A stretch of 64,000 nt of DNA, from assembly GCF_016801025.1 (NCBI RefSeq), contig NZ_CP068983.1, forward strand, positions 434,001 to 498,000, read 5' to 3'. The translations under genes and the position numbers were made by a program. Numbering within the stretch: position 1 is the first letter of the stretch; every line of letters starts with the position of its first letter. The notes below the pieces were generated by a model. It saw only the letters and a program-made list of their open reading frames with translations. It was not told the DNA's origin and did not search any database. Shown here in pieces: positions 1 to 9,185 of the stretch. The DNA is from Paradevosia shaoguanensis. GTDB lineage: Bacteria; Pseudomonadota; Alphaproteobacteria; Rhizobiales; Devosiaceae.

Positions 1-856
1 CGGCGGCGACGAGGCCGTAGTCCGCGCGCACGGCGATGCCGTTGTCATAAAGGTAGGTAGAGAGCACCTGCACCCGTGCCGGACCGCCGATGATCAGCGG
101 CACTGCGAGTTGATCGATATTGAGCACGAAGTTCAGCATCACGCAGTAGAGCAGCGACGGCCTGATCAACGGCACGACGATGGAGAACGTGGCCCGCAGA
201 GGGCTCGCTCCTGCAGCGCGCGCCGCATCCTCGAGAGTCGAAGGTATGTTCGACATAGCGGCTGCAAAAAGCAGGTAGCTGACAGGGGCCGATGATACCC
301 CGGAAAGTACGGCCATGCCGCCGAGCGAATTGAGATTGGGCAGCCCCAGGCCGATCACCGAGCGAAGCAACAGATCCGCGTAGCCGCTTGGCCCGTAGAG
401 CATCGACCACGACAGCGCCAGGATCAGGGCCGACACGAAAATCGGCGCCAAAAACAATATCTTCAACGTCTTGCGTCCGGGCAGATCGAGGCGCTCGAGC
501 AGAAGTGCCGCCGTGAAGCCGACAACGGTCGAAACCACCGTGCCGATAATGGAGAACCACAGCGTATTGACGGTGGCACTCTGGAAGCTCGGATCGGAGA
601 AGAGTCGTCGGAAATTGTCGAATGTCACCGCACCGCCGGCCTCGTAGAGCGAGCGATCGATGAAGGCCTGATAGATCAGCGGCAACATCGGCGAGATCAG
701 CAGGACGAGCAGAAGCAGGGCAAAGGCCCAGCGGATCGCCAGAGGCAAAGCCGCCTGGGCTTGCCGCAGCGCCCTTGACGATGGAAGGCCAGCGGGCAGA
801 TGCACACCCGCTGGTTCAGAGGAAAACGGAGCGGTTTGATCCGTCGACTTCAACAT
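1..856 (-). CDS. ABC transporter permease, 3' end outside the window
   Basis: Inner-membrane permease of a binding-protein-dependent importer, probably for iron(III) or another small solute bound by the protein encoded just upstream at 878-2032. Translation from the ATG at 856 gives a hydrophilic N-terminus, a first membrane segment (RWAFALLLLVLLISPMLPLI), several more segments, and an EAA-type loop (EDAARAAGASPLRATF) that contacts the ATPase. About 285 residues are visible and the frame stays open to base 1, so the C-terminus is missing; two-domain permeases of this family run to about 550 residues, so half may be outside. The start lies 21 bases after the stop of the binding-protein gene, consistent with one operon. 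Family call is firm; substrate is inferred. Confidence 0.85.
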   Translation of the reverse strand, partial: MLKSTDQTAPFSSEPAGVHLPAGLPSSRALRQAQAALPLAIRWAFALLLLVLLISPMLPLIYQAFIDRSLYEAGGAVTFDNFRRLFSDPSFQSATVNTLWFSIIGTVVSTVVGFTAALLLERLDLPGRKTLKILFLAPIFVSALILALSWSMLYGPSGYADLLLRSVIGLGLPNLNSLGGMAVLSGVSSAPVSYLLFAAAMSNIPSTLEDAARAAGASPLRATFSIVVPLIRPSLLYCVMLNFVLNIDQLAVPLIIGGPARVQVLSTYLYDNGIAVRADYGLVAA

Positions 857-877
857 GGACTATGCCGCCCCGTATTC

Positions 878-2032
878 TTAGGGTTGGACGTGAAGAGCGG
901 CGTTGACCTTATCGATCAAGTCCTGCGACGGGATCATCGTTTTTGGATCGAAGCTCGTCGGCGCAAGGCTGGCGTCGCCAACCTCTGCCGCTATCTTCTT
1001 GTAGGTATATCCCGTCGGCCCATCCGGTAGCTCGACGTCATCGCGGTAGGACATCAGGCCGCCCGACGAAAGCGCCGTCTGACCAGCCTTAGACAGCACA
1101 AAATCGATAAAGAGCCTGGAGGAATTGGGGTTCTTTGCTGTCTTGGCCATTGCAATGTGCCGCATCAGCATGACGGTCCCATCGCTCGGGAAAGCGTAGC
1201 CTAGAATCTGCGCGCGCGCAGGGTCCGCAAGCAGTGGGAACACCTGAATGCCCGAAAGCATGAACCCGATGAGCACTTCGCCCGTCGTCAGCTTTTCCAT
1301 GATCTGGCCCGCCGAGCGATAGACGTCGACGTCCTGACCGAGGATTTCGTATTGCTTCAGCGCTTTTTCTTCACCCACGTGCTGAAAATACGTGTTGGTG
1401 AGGTTCTGGGCGGCCGCGTTCGACATGGGCACGCCGGTAGCGATCTTGTGCGCGAAGCGCTGCGGATCCTTGGCAACGAGATCGACGATGTCCTGAATGG
1501 ACTTGGGCCACTCATTCTCTGCAAGCAGCGCCTTGTTGTAGACGATGAAATAGGGATCCACCGAGATCGTATAAACGCCCGTGGCCGGCTTGGAATACGC
1601 CGGTAGCTTGCCGTCTTCCGCGGACTTGTACTCCGCGTTCACGCCGTCTTTCTTGATGAAATCAAGCCAAGCTGCCGACGAGTGCGAAACGACCACATCG
1701 GTCGCGTTGTTGCCGGCGGCGGTCTCGGCGTAATAGCGCTCGAAAACCTCGATCGACCCCAGATCGAGCGTCTGCACCTTGATCCATGGGTACTCGGCGT
1801 TGAAGGCTTCGATCAGCGGCCGCCAGTTCATCTCGCCCATGTTCGAATAGACGAGAACACCGCTCTCCTGCTTCGAAGCCTCGACCACCGATGAGTAGTC
1901 AGCGGGGTAATAGTCAGGCGCTGCTGCTAATGCCACCCCAGCGAAACCCGTGGACACCATCAACCCTGCCGTGAATGCAGCCAGCGTCTTCAAGGCCGTA
2001 CGGCGCGACGGGTTAGCCAATCCCTTGTACAT
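878..2032 (-). CDS. ABC transporter periplasmic substrate-binding protein (COG1840/AfuA-like)
   Basis: Periplasmic binding protein delivering a solute to the permease encoded downstream. The 384-residue length fits the family. The N-terminus carries SRRTALK followed by a hydrophobic stretch ending near ALAAAPDY, which looks like a twin-arginine (Tat) signal, though Ala replaces the usual Phe. The mature part begins with an SBP-type pattern (LVYSNMGEMNWRPLIEAFNAEYPWIKV) typical of iron(III)/thiamine-type binding proteins. A GGAGGAGAGA ribosome site precedes the ATG. An inverted repeat directly 5' of that ribosome site (2041-2068) suggests operator control. Substrate not determined; iron(III), phosphonate or another anion remain possible. 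Confidence 0.85.
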   Translation of the reverse strand: MYKGLANPSRRTALKTLAAFTAGLMVSTGFAGVALAAAPDYYPADYSSVVEASKQESGVLVYSNMGEMNWRPLIEAFNAEYPWIKVQTLDLGSIEVFERYYAETAAGNNATDVVVSHSSAAWLDFIKKDGVNAEYKSAEDGKLPAYSKPATGVYTISVDPYFIVYNKALLAENEWPKSIQDIVDLVAKDPQRFAHKIATGVPMSNAAAQNLTNTYFQHVGEEKALKQYEILGQDVDVYRSAGQIMEKLTTGEVLIGFMLSGIQVFPLLADPARAQILGYAFPSDGTVMLMRHIAMAKTAKNPNSSRLFIDFVLSKAGQTALSSGGLMSYRDDVELPDGPTGYTYKKIAAEVGDASLAPTSFDPKTMIPSQDLIDKVNAALHVQP

Positions 2033-2040
2033 TCTCTCCT

Positions 2041-2068
2041 CCAGATTTGTACATTATGTATAATCTGG
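2041..2068. promoter_or_regulatory. Candidate operator upstream of the ABC importer
   Basis: CCAGATT (2041-2047) and AATCTGG (2062-2068) form a perfect 7-base inverted repeat around a 14-base AT-rich centre that itself contains TGTACAT and ATGTATA. On the minus strand it ends at the Shine-Dalgarno of the binding-protein gene, so a bound repressor would block initiation. The TGTAC/GTATA core resembles sites of GntR-type regulators, but no regulator gene is next to it. Confidence 0.4.
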
Positions 2069-2252
2069 AGACGAGAGACCATTTCTGACTGGGCATGTCA
2101 ACGGATAAGGAGCGCGCTTCGGTAGAAGCTGCGATACGGCTGCGCGGAAATGAACGTCGTCAGCCCAAATCACGGTGCGACACGGCAAAATCGGGTCGCT
2201 CGCCGAAGAAGGGCCGCATAGATCGACATGACCAACAGCAAGGAGCTTGGTC

Positions 2253-3014
2253 ATGGAACTCGAAAACAAGAATATCATCATCACGGGAGCCAGCAGCGGC
2301 ATCGGAGCAGCGGCGGCGCGCCTGTTCGCCCAGGAAGGGGCCAACGTCGTCCTCGGCGCACGTCGGCAGCGCGAACTCACGGCCCTCGCCGACGAAATCA
2401 ACCAGGGGAATGGTGGACGCGCTGTTCTGCTCAGCGGCGATGTTTGCGACCCATCCTATGCCTGGTCTCTGGTCGAGCTGGCCGAGGAAGAGTTTGGCGG
2501 GCTTGATGGCGCGTTCAACAATGCGGGAAGTGTTGGCGAAATGACGCCAATCGCCAGCATGACGATCGAAAACTGGAACTCGGTCGTGGCCGTCAACCTC
2601 ACCTCCGGCTTCCATGCCGCTCAGGCGCAGATTCCCGCACTGCGCAAGCGCGGCGGTGGTTCGATTGTATTTACGTCGTCGTTCGTCGGCTTCAGCAACG
2701 GCGGTCTGCCCGGCATGAGCGCCTATGCGGCAACCAAGGCCGGGTTGAACGGTTTCGTTCAGTCTCTTGCAGCGGAGCATGCGCCCGAAGGCATTCGCAT
2801 CAACTCGCTTCTGCCCGGTGGAACGATCACGCCTGCGGGGGGCGAAGGAAGCAGCGAAGTTCTTGCGTTCATTTCGGGGTTGCACCCGCTGAAGCGAATG
2901 GCCGAACCGAAAGAAATCGCCCAGGCGGCGCTGTTCATGCTTTCCGACCGAGCCGGCTTTATGACCGGCGCACCCATGGTGGTCGACGGAGGCATGTCCG
3001 TTCGACTCCTCTGA
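2253..3014 (+). CDS. SDR family NAD(P)-dependent oxidoreductase
   Basis: Classical short-chain dehydrogenase/reductase of 253 residues, cytosolic. It shows the nucleotide-binding TGASSGIG motif near residue 10, the NNAG motif near residue 87, catalytic Ser in the TSSFVGF region, and the YAATK (YxxxK) catalytic pair, followed by a LPGGTITPAG segment. The ATG at 2253 is chosen over a TTG two codons upstream because AGGAG lies seven bases before it. It is divergent from the ABC importer genes; whether it shares their regulation is unknown. The substrate cannot be read from sequence; many such proteins act on sugars, alcohols or 3-oxoacyl thioesters. Confidence 0.9.
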   Translation: MELENKNIIITGASSGIGAAAARLFAQEGANVVLGARRQRELTALADEINQGNGGRAVLLSGDVCDPSYAWSLVELAEEEFGGLDGAFNNAGSVGEMTPIASMTIENWNSVVAVNLTSGFHAAQAQIPALRKRGGGSIVFTSSFVGFSNGGLPGMSAYAATKAGLNGFVQSLAAEHAPEGIRINSLLPGGTITPAGGEGSSEVLAFISGLHPLKRMAEPKEIAQAALFMLSDRAGFMTGAPMVVDGGMSVRLL

Positions 3015-3150
3015 GCAGGTCAACCAGCAAAGTCCTCTTCCGGGTATCGGCCCGGAAGCTGGCGCAATGGCTGAGTTGGCCGTCGATCAAAGCGCCGTTC
3101 TCCCGGGTGCCTGCCGCCTCGAGCAGTTCGACGATTAGCGTGTATTTTCC

Positions 3151-3179
3151 TGCACATAGCTTGTGCTTTTAAAGATAAT
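3151..3179 (+). promoter_or_regulatory. Candidate promoter of the autotransporter gene
   Basis: TGCACA (3151-3156) and GATAAT (3174-3179) are spaced by 17 bases and lie 47 bases before the proposed GTG start at 3226. The match to sigma-70 consensus is moderate (4/6 and 5/6). Confidence 0.35.
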
Positions 3180-3225
3180 CTGATCCATTTGATTGAGCAT
3201 TGCATCGACTACTTGCGGGGGCAAA

Positions 3226-6200
3226 GTGGCGAATCCTATCTCGAACCGCGCGTTGCGCGCAGGTTCGCTTTTCTGCGTCGTTTTCATCCAATTTTCTCTT
3301 TGTTCAGCCGTCCTTGCGAAGGACGGATTTAATACCTGGACCGGTGCCGCGGGAAACAGCAACTGGAAAGACGTTGATAATTGGGACCTCTTTGTCCCGT
3401 TTTACAGCGAGCATACCTATATTCATGAGGGTTCGGTCTCCCTCTACGACTACAATATCGGCGAAAGCTATGCGTTGTTCGTGGATGGCTCAGGCCTAGG
3501 ACCCGAACTCACCATTCAACCGAACGCTCTCATGCTGACGCAGGACAGTGCCCTGGGCGATAGTCTTGGGAATGCCGGAAGGGCGGTTGTCGATGGCAGC
3601 GCCTGGCTCCAAGGGGGGTGGCGCAAGATCGGCGGCCAGGGCACCGGCTCGCTGATTGTCAAGAATGGAGGAGAAATTACCGACTCTACTGCCTGGATCG
3701 GCTTCGACTCTGGCTCGGTAGGCTCGGTGGTCATTCGTGACGCCGGCTCTATCTGGAGGAATAGCGAAAAGCTCTGGGTCGGCCGGCTCGGTACCGGAAC
3801 GCTCGATATTCTTGAAGGCGGGGAAGTCTCTACAGCGACGGAAATCTATCTCGGCGGAACCTCCAGCGGCCGCGGCACCGTGACGGTCGACGGCGACGGG
3901 TCCACGCTCTCTTCACGGTCAGCTCTTTTTGTCGGCGGTTCAAATGCGCCGGACATCGATGAAGGTGGGCGGGGCACGCTCGTTGTCAGCAATGGCGGCC
4001 ATGTGAGTAGTGCGTCGGTCTATGTAGGATATTTTGGTGCGCAGGGTGATGTCACCGTTACGGGGGCTGGATCATTCCTTGACATAACCGGCCCCCTGAC
4101 CGTGGGTTCGCTATCGGCAGCAGAGGGGACGCTCACCGTCTCAAATGGTGGCAAAGTTCGAATTGCCGGTCCGGTCAATTTCGGTCCCAATACCGGGACT
4201 GGCACACTGAATATCGGCGCTGCTGCCGGGCAGGCTGCAAAAGCGCCCGGCACGATCGAGTCGGACGGCTGGATACGAATGGGTACCTCAAGTTCCCTGG
4301 TGTTCAACCACACGGGCACCGAGTACGAGTTCGCCTCCTCTCTGTTCGGCGGCACCATAAACCACATCGCCGGCACGACCATTCTGACCGGAGACAATGT
4401 CTTTGACCGCCTGCTGCTCAACGGCGGCATCGTCTCGATCAGCTCGGACGTGAACCTCATTGCCCCCGAAATTGTTTTCGGCGGCGGCACGTTGAGAGCA
4501 ACCGGAAATGTCGCCCTCGACCAATATCAATCTGTTGTCGTCGATGATGCATCCGCACGTTTCGATGTTACCGCTGCGGGCGACTTGACGATCAATGGCC
4601 GCATCTCGGGCACCGAGGGGATCATCAAGACCGGCGACGGCACACTGACCCTCGCCGCCTCAGCCCATGATTATCTTGGAGACATCGACGTTCAATCCGG
4701 CACATTGGCCGTCAACCGTCGGCTCGGCGGCCTGATCACAGTCGGCGGCCGGCTTGTGGGCGACGGCATCATCCATAGCGCGATCTTGAATGATGGCGCG
4801 TCTTTCTCGCCGGGCATGGGCCTTGGCACGATGCACGCCACTGGGGATCTGACCTTCAAGTCGGGCTCCACTTTTGCCGTGCAGGTGGATGCTGCAGGGC
4901 GCCATGACCAGGCTTTCGTGGACGGCAGAGTCAGCATCGCGGCGGGAGCGCAACTCGGCGTATCGGCCGCGCCAGGCAGCTATCGATCGACGAACAAGTA
5001 TACCCTGATGTCTGCGGCTGGCGGCATCGACGGCAGTTTTGGCCTGACATCGAACCTCTATTTTCTCGACGCCCAGCTCAGCCAAACGGGCAACGACCTG
5101 GTTCTCAGCCTCATTCGCAACGATCTTCGGGTCAGCTCGGCTGCTCGCAATCCGAACCAGGTCTCTGTCGGTGCAGCTATCGACGGGCTCGGGGTCGGCT
5201 TCCCCCTTCTGGATGCTTTCGCGCCCTTAAGCGAAGAGCAGGCCAGCCAGTTACTCCAGCAAATCTCCGGAGAAACTCATGCCAGCGGGCAACAGGTTAT
5301 CGACGAGACCTTTGCGCTATTCGCCCAGAACCTGACCGGGCGCACCGGCATCACAGGCAGTGGACGCAACAATTCGACCTCGGCAGTTCTCGGTTATGTT
5401 GAGGCGGCGCCGGCTTCGGCCGCGATTGCCGCCATGGCTGATGCGATGACTGCGCCCGCCTCGTCCCGGTCTCTCTGGCTGGCACCGGTGGCGGCGACTG
5501 GTCGTATCAATGGCACCGACGCAGCGTCCGCACTCGACTGGACGAGCGCTGGCATCACCTTCGGTCTCGAGCAAGCCACGACCGCCAACGGCGCTGATGT
5601 GCTGGTGGGCCTTGCTATTGGATATCTGCATGGCAATTCGCATGCCGGGCTTTCCGATACGGCCTCCAACGGTGGTCAACTCGGCGCCTATGGGGCCTTG
5701 CACTCCGGCGCTTTCACGCTTTCGGGCAGCGTGTCAGCCGGGCTCAACTCTTCAGAGACAGAACGCCGTATCACGTCCGGCGGACTCGATCTGGTCGCCA
5801 CAAGCTCGGCTTGGGCCCAGACTTTGGGAACGTCGCTAGAACTGGCCTATGCCCTGCCCCTCGACGATAAAACCACGATCTCGCCGCTGGCGCTTCTCGA
5901 CGCCGGCTTCGGCCATCGTAGTGCCGTAACCGAAACCGGTGCAGGTGCATTCAATCTCGCGGTGGGAGAAGCATCGTGGGGTCGGCTCGTTCCGGGGCTT
6001 GGTGCCGAGGTCAAGCACGAAATCGCCCTCGACGCCGGTACCATCACGGCAACAGCCCGTGCCGCCTGGCAACATTCCCTTCTCGGAGCACCCTCGCAGA
6101 CCATGGCCTTTGCAGGCACCAACGCGGATTTTTCTGTCCAGGGCGCCTCGGCGGCGGCGGACCGCCTCAATCTGGGGCTGGGTCTGAAATTCCAGACCGA

Positions 6201-6294
6201 CACAAATTTCACGCTCTCCGCCGACTATGCAGGATCGCTCAGCAAAAATTCGAACCAGCATAGCGTTAGACTGGCGGGAATGGGGCAGTTCTGA
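3226..6294 (+). CDS. Autotransporter (type Va secretion) with repeat-rich passenger
   Basis: Outer-membrane autotransporter of about 1022 residues. The N-terminus (MANPISNRALRAGSLF, then a hydrophobic core ending ALA-KDG) is a Sec signal peptide, which favours the GTG at 3226 over the TTG eleven codons upstream. The passenger is built from repeats: about residues 60-340 alternate GxGTLxVxNGGxV and VxVDGxGSxL units like the T5SS/PEP-CTERM-associated repeat, and around residue 460 there is a beta-strand repeat (GIIKTGDGTLTL then SGTLAVN). From about residue 755 to the end is the 12-strand barrel, closing on a terminal Phe (LAGMGQF). No protease triad is evident in the passenger, so an adhesin or biofilm role is more likely than an enzyme. 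It stands alone, with its own promoter candidate. Confidence 0.9.
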   Translation: MANPISNRALRAGSLFCVVFIQFSLCSAVLAKDGFNTWTGAAGNSNWKDVDNWDLFVPFYSEHTYIHEGSVSLYDYNIGESYALFVDGSGLGPELTIQPNALMLTQDSALGDSLGNAGRAVVDGSAWLQGGWRKIGGQGTGSLIVKNGGEITDSTAWIGFDSGSVGSVVIRDAGSIWRNSEKLWVGRLGTGTLDILEGGEVSTATEIYLGGTSSGRGTVTVDGDGSTLSSRSALFVGGSNAPDIDEGGRGTLVVSNGGHVSSASVYVGYFGAQGDVTVTGAGSFLDITGPLTVGSLSAAEGTLTVSNGGKVRIAGPVNFGPNTGTGTLNIGAAAGQAAKAPGTIESDGWIRMGTSSSLVFNHTGTEYEFASSLFGGTINHIAGTTILTGDNVFDRLLLNGGIVSISSDVNLIAPEIVFGGGTLRATGNVALDQYQSVVVDDASARFDVTAAGDLTINGRISGTEGIIKTGDGTLTLAASAHDYLGDIDVQSGTLAVNRRLGGLITVGGRLVGDGIIHSAILNDGASFSPGMGLGTMHATGDLTFKSGSTFAVQVDAAGRHDQAFVDGRVSIAAGAQLGVSAAPGSYRSTNKYTLMSAAGGIDGSFGLTSNLYFLDAQLSQTGNDLVLSLIRNDLRVSSAARNPNQVSVGAAIDGLGVGFPLLDAFAPLSEEQASQLLQQISGETHASGQQVIDETFALFAQNLTGRTGITGSGRNNSTSAVLGYVEAAPASAAIAAMADAMTAPASSRSLWLAPVAATGRINGTDAASALDWTSAGITFGLEQATTANGADVLVGLAIGYLHGNSHAGLSDTASNGGQLGAYGALHSGAFTLSGSVSAGLNSSETERRITSGGLDLVATSSAWAQTLGTSLELAYALPLDDKTTISPLALLDAGFGHRSAVTETGAGAFNLAVGEASWGRLVPGLGAEVKHEIALDAGTITATARAAWQHSLLGAPSQTMAFAGTNADFSVQGASAAADRLNLGLGLKFQTDTNFTLSADYAGSLSKNSNQHSVRLAGMGQF

Positions 6295-6354
6295 ACTTGG
6301 ACCAGTATCTGCAGATGCGGACACAGCGATAACCGAGATCGGTCGGGATTGCCG

Positions 6355-7713
6355 CTATTCGCGGTGCACGAACGCCATCTGAATTCTTAGCCCCGGTTGG
6401 TTGTCCGCCAGCGTAATCGTTGCTCCGTGCAAGTCTGCAACCGCCTTTACAAGGCTGAGGCCTAGACCGTTTCCAGGTGTGGTTCTGCTCTTCTCAACAC
6501 GATACAGGCGATCGAAGACACGAAGCTTGTCACCGTCGGGAATGCCGGGACCGTCATCCGAGACAACGATCCGCGGGCTGCCATCGGCATCGGCGACAGC
6601 CAGACGGATCGCGGAGCCCTCCGGGCAGTGGCGGATAGCGTTTTCGACGAGATTGGCCACAGCTTGCGTGAGAAGGTCCTTGTCGCCGGGAACGATGACA
6701 GGGCCTGGAGACAGAGCGAGCTCAAGAGTCTGACTGCGCTCGTTGGCGACGGGTTCGTAAGCCTCGGTGACGCGCTCGGCGATGACGCCGATATCTACCG
6801 GCGCGAAGCGAGCGCGGCGGGCGCCGGATTCGATCTGGGCGATACGCAGCATCGCCTCAAAGATCGAGTTGACCTGATGGACCTCATGGCGCGCCTCATC
6901 GAGGAGCGCAAGGACTTCAGGCTGGCCGTTCGAGGCGTCGCGCGCGTTGTCGAGCGAAATCGACAGGCGGTTGAGCGGCGTCTTGAGTTCGTGAGCGATA
7001 TCGATACTCACCTGACGCATACCTTCGACAAGGGCCGCCAGGCGGTCGAGCGCGCCGTTCACGTCGGCGGCCAGCGCGTCGATATCGTCGTTGCGGGTGG
7101 AGAGAGGGATGCGGGCGTCAAGTTGGCCGCGCGATACCCGCTCCAGGGTTTCGGCAACGCTGTCGAGGCGGCGCTGGCCGCGGATAGCGGTCGCCAAGCC
7201 GACGAGCAGGAGCACGAGGACCAGCGCCCCCATGGTCCAGGCGAGCGAGGTGAGGACGATCCAGCCGATGGCGTTGGTTTCGGTCAGGCTGACGCCGACT
7301 GCCAGCCGATATTGGCCGATAGGACCGGAGAAGATGCGATAAGTGTCGGAGCGGGCAGCAAGGCCGATTTCTGGGGCTGCCACGGTAGCCCAGCCCTCGC
7401 TGGCGGGCAGCATTGGCAAATTGCCGGCAATCTGGCTGCCATCAGGGGCTTCAAGGCGGAAAACCTCGTTCATGCCGACACTGGCGCGCGCGTGGCTGGT
7501 GACGAGGTCCGCAAGATCCGTGAGATCGCTGCCGACGAACGACTGCTCGATCACGGAATAGGTATCCACGATATCCCGGTCGAGGCGTGCGTAGAGTGCG
7601 TCGTTGATGAGGGAAAAGGCCACCATCCCGGCCAGCGCCAGCGCCAGAAGAAAGGCGAGACCCAGAGCCAGGGTAAGGCGGAATGGCGTGCTCCTGAGCA
7701 CCGATTTATGCAT
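6355..7713 (-). CDS. Sensor histidine kinase of a two-component system
   Basis: Membrane histidine kinase of 452 residues that would phosphorylate the OmpR-type regulator encoded just upstream. Order: TM1 (about 12-35), a periplasmic sensor of about 115 residues, TM2 (about 150-175), HAMP linker, H-box IDIAHELKTPLNRL, N-box NLVENAIRHCPEG, G1 SDDGPGIPDG and G2 GNGLGLSLVKAV, all intact. The start at 7713 lies inside the last codons of the regulator gene (8-base overlap); an in-frame ATG six codons upstream is also possible. It is the last gene of a four-gene operon running 9473 to 6355. The signal sensed is unknown. Confidence 0.93.
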   Translation of the reverse strand: MHKSVLRSTPFRLTLALGLAFLLALALAGMVAFSLINDALYARLDRDIVDTYSVIEQSFVGSDLTDLADLVTSHARASVGMNEVFRLEAPDGSQIAGNLPMLPASEGWATVAAPEIGLAARSDTYRIFSGPIGQYRLAVGVSLTETNAIGWIVLTSLAWTMGALVLVLLLVGLATAIRGQRRLDSVAETLERVSRGQLDARIPLSTRNDDIDALAADVNGALDRLAALVEGMRQVSIDIAHELKTPLNRLSISLDNARDASNGQPEVLALLDEARHEVHQVNSIFEAMLRIAQIESGARRARFAPVDIGVIAERVTEAYEPVANERSQTLELALSPGPVIVPGDKDLLTQAVANLVENAIRHCPEGSAIRLAVADADGSPRIVVSDDGPGIPDGDKLRVFDRLYRVEKSRTTPGNGLGLSLVKAVADLHGATITLADNQPGLRIQMAFVHRE

Positions 7714-8377
7714 GGAGGCTATAGCCGGCACTCCGCGCGGTGTGGATGAGGGGCGTTTCGAAGGGCTTGTCGACCTTGGCGCGCAGCCGGCTGATATGGG
7801 TTTCGACCACGCTCGTCTGCGGATCGAAATGGAATTCCCAAACCCGCTCCAGCAGCATGGTCTTGGTCACCACGCGCCCCTCGTTGCGCATGAGATATTC
7901 GAGGAGCGAGAATTCGCGGGGGAGCAGGTCGATGACAGTGCCGGCCCGCGTACAGGTGCGCCGCACCAGGTCCAGCGCAAGGTCGGCGACTTCGAGCCGG
8001 GTCTTCTGGCTCTGTGGCGGCGGGCGACGGGCCAGCGCATTGGCGCGGGCCAGAACCTCCGAAAAGGCGAACGGCTTGACGACATAGTCGTCGCCGCCGG
8101 ATTCCAGACCTTCGACGCGATCGTCGATCCCGACCATGGCAGTAAGGAAAAGGATGGGCGTGACCACGCCCGAGGCGCGCAATGCCTTGACCAACGAAAG
8201 GCCGTCGAGGCCCGGCAGCATGCGATCGACGATCAGCACGTCATAGGGTTCGCGAGTGGCGTGGGCGAGCGCATCGCGCCCGTCCACGAAGACATCGACC
8301 ACGTGACCGGCCTCAAGGAACCCTTTCCTGAGGTAGTCGGACGTTCGTTTGTCGTCCTCAACGATGAGGATGCGCAT
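7706..8377 (-). CDS. OmpR/PhoB-family response regulator
   Basis: Two-domain DNA-binding regulator of 223 residues. The receiver domain has the acidic pocket EDD (7-9), the phosphoacceptor Asp51 in LIVDRMLPG, the LTA switch region and the conserved Lys in VVKPFAF. The C-terminal winged helix includes DLLPREFSLLEYLMRN and VVETHISRLRAKVDKPF, typical of the QseB/CusR/PcoR branch. It overlaps the kinase gene by eight bases and sits 12 bases after the COG4705-type membrane protein gene, so it is probably co-transcribed with both and may regulate its own operon. Confidence 0.95.
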   Translation of the reverse strand: MRILIVEDDKRTSDYLRKGFLEAGHVVDVFVDGRDALAHATREPYDVLIVDRMLPGLDGLSLVKALRASGVVTPILFLTAMVGIDDRVEGLESGGDDYVVKPFAFSEVLARANALARRPPPQSQKTRLEVADLALDLVRRTCTRAGTVIDLLPREFSLLEYLMRNEGRVVTKTMLLERVWEFHFDPQTSVVETHISRLRAKVDKPFETPLIHTARSAGYSLHA

Positions 8378-8389
8378 CCCGCGGCCTCG

Positions 8390-9175
8390 TTACGCTTCGC
8401 TTTGACGGGAAACCAGTTCGCCGCCTCGTCCTGTGAAGCTCATATAGACCACGATGGCCACGATTGCCGCCAGGAAGATGAAGCTGGTCACCACCGTGCC
8501 GAGGCCGAGACCGCCATATTCCATCGGCTGGGACAGGAGATCGCCGAAGGATGCGCCGAGCGGACGGGTCAGGATGTAGGCCAGCCAGAACGAGAGCACG
8601 GCGTCGATCCTGAGCACGAAATAGCCGAAGGCGATCACCCCGATAATGAGTGCGAAAAGCAGCCCGGTATTGAGATAGCCGACATCGAACTTCTCGGCGA
8701 CCAGATCGCCCACCGCCGTCCCGAGGGCGAAGGTGAGGAGGATGGCGATCCAGTAGAACACCTCGCGGCGGGTCGTGATGATCGTGTGGATCGAAAGCGT
8801 CTTTTCGCTCCCGTACCAAAGGGCAAAGGTGATGGCGAGCAGGATCGCCGTGACGATGGCGGTCGTCTGCAGCGGGACGCCGAGATTATCGACGAGGTTA
8901 TCGGTGAGCAGGGTGCCCACCACGCTCACGAGCACCACGGCGAACCAGTAATAGAACGGCACGTAGCGCTTCTGCATGAACTGCAGGACGATCGCTATGG
9001 CAAGGATGCCCGTCATGAGCAGGGAGGTGAGCTGCAAACCGAGGCCGAGATTGAGGGCCAGGAAATCGGCAGCGGTCTCGCCGACTGTGACGGCAAGCAG
9101 CTTGATGACCCAGAAACTCGGCGTGGGTTGCGGCACGCGGTTGTAGGCGCCGGCGGCGAGCGGCATGCTGGACAT
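8390..9175 (-). CDS. COG4705-type multi-pass membrane protein
   Basis: Integral membrane protein of 261 residues with about seven to eight hydrophobic segments in two similar halves: each half has a TVGE(T)AADFL or TALGTAVGDL-type segment, which looks like an internal duplication. This pattern matches uncharacterised membrane proteins of the COG4705 type; function unknown. The ATG at 9175 is preferred over 9166 because GAGGG lies eight bases upstream. It follows the small exported protein gene by 10 bases and precedes the response regulator by 12, so it belongs to the two-component operon and may be its output or its sensory partner. Confidence 0.75.
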   Translation of the reverse strand: MSSMPLAAGAYNRVPQPTPSFWVIKLLAVTVGETAADFLALNLGLGLQLTSLLMTGILAIAIVLQFMQKRYVPFYYWFAVVLVSVVGTLLTDNLVDNLGVPLQTTAIVTAILLAITFALWYGSEKTLSIHTIITTRREVFYWIAILLTFALGTAVGDLVAEKFDVGYLNTGLLFALIIGVIAFGYFVLRIDAVLSFWLAYILTRPLGASFGDLLSQPMEYGGLGLGTVVTSFIFLAAIVAIVVYMSFTGRGGELVSRQSEA

Positions 9176-9185
9176 TTTCGAACCC

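Noticed and set aside
3037-3058. Hairpin CTTCCGGG/CCCGGAAG after the SDR gene as terminator
   Set aside because: A perfect 8-base stem but no T run on either side, so an intrinsic terminator is not supported.
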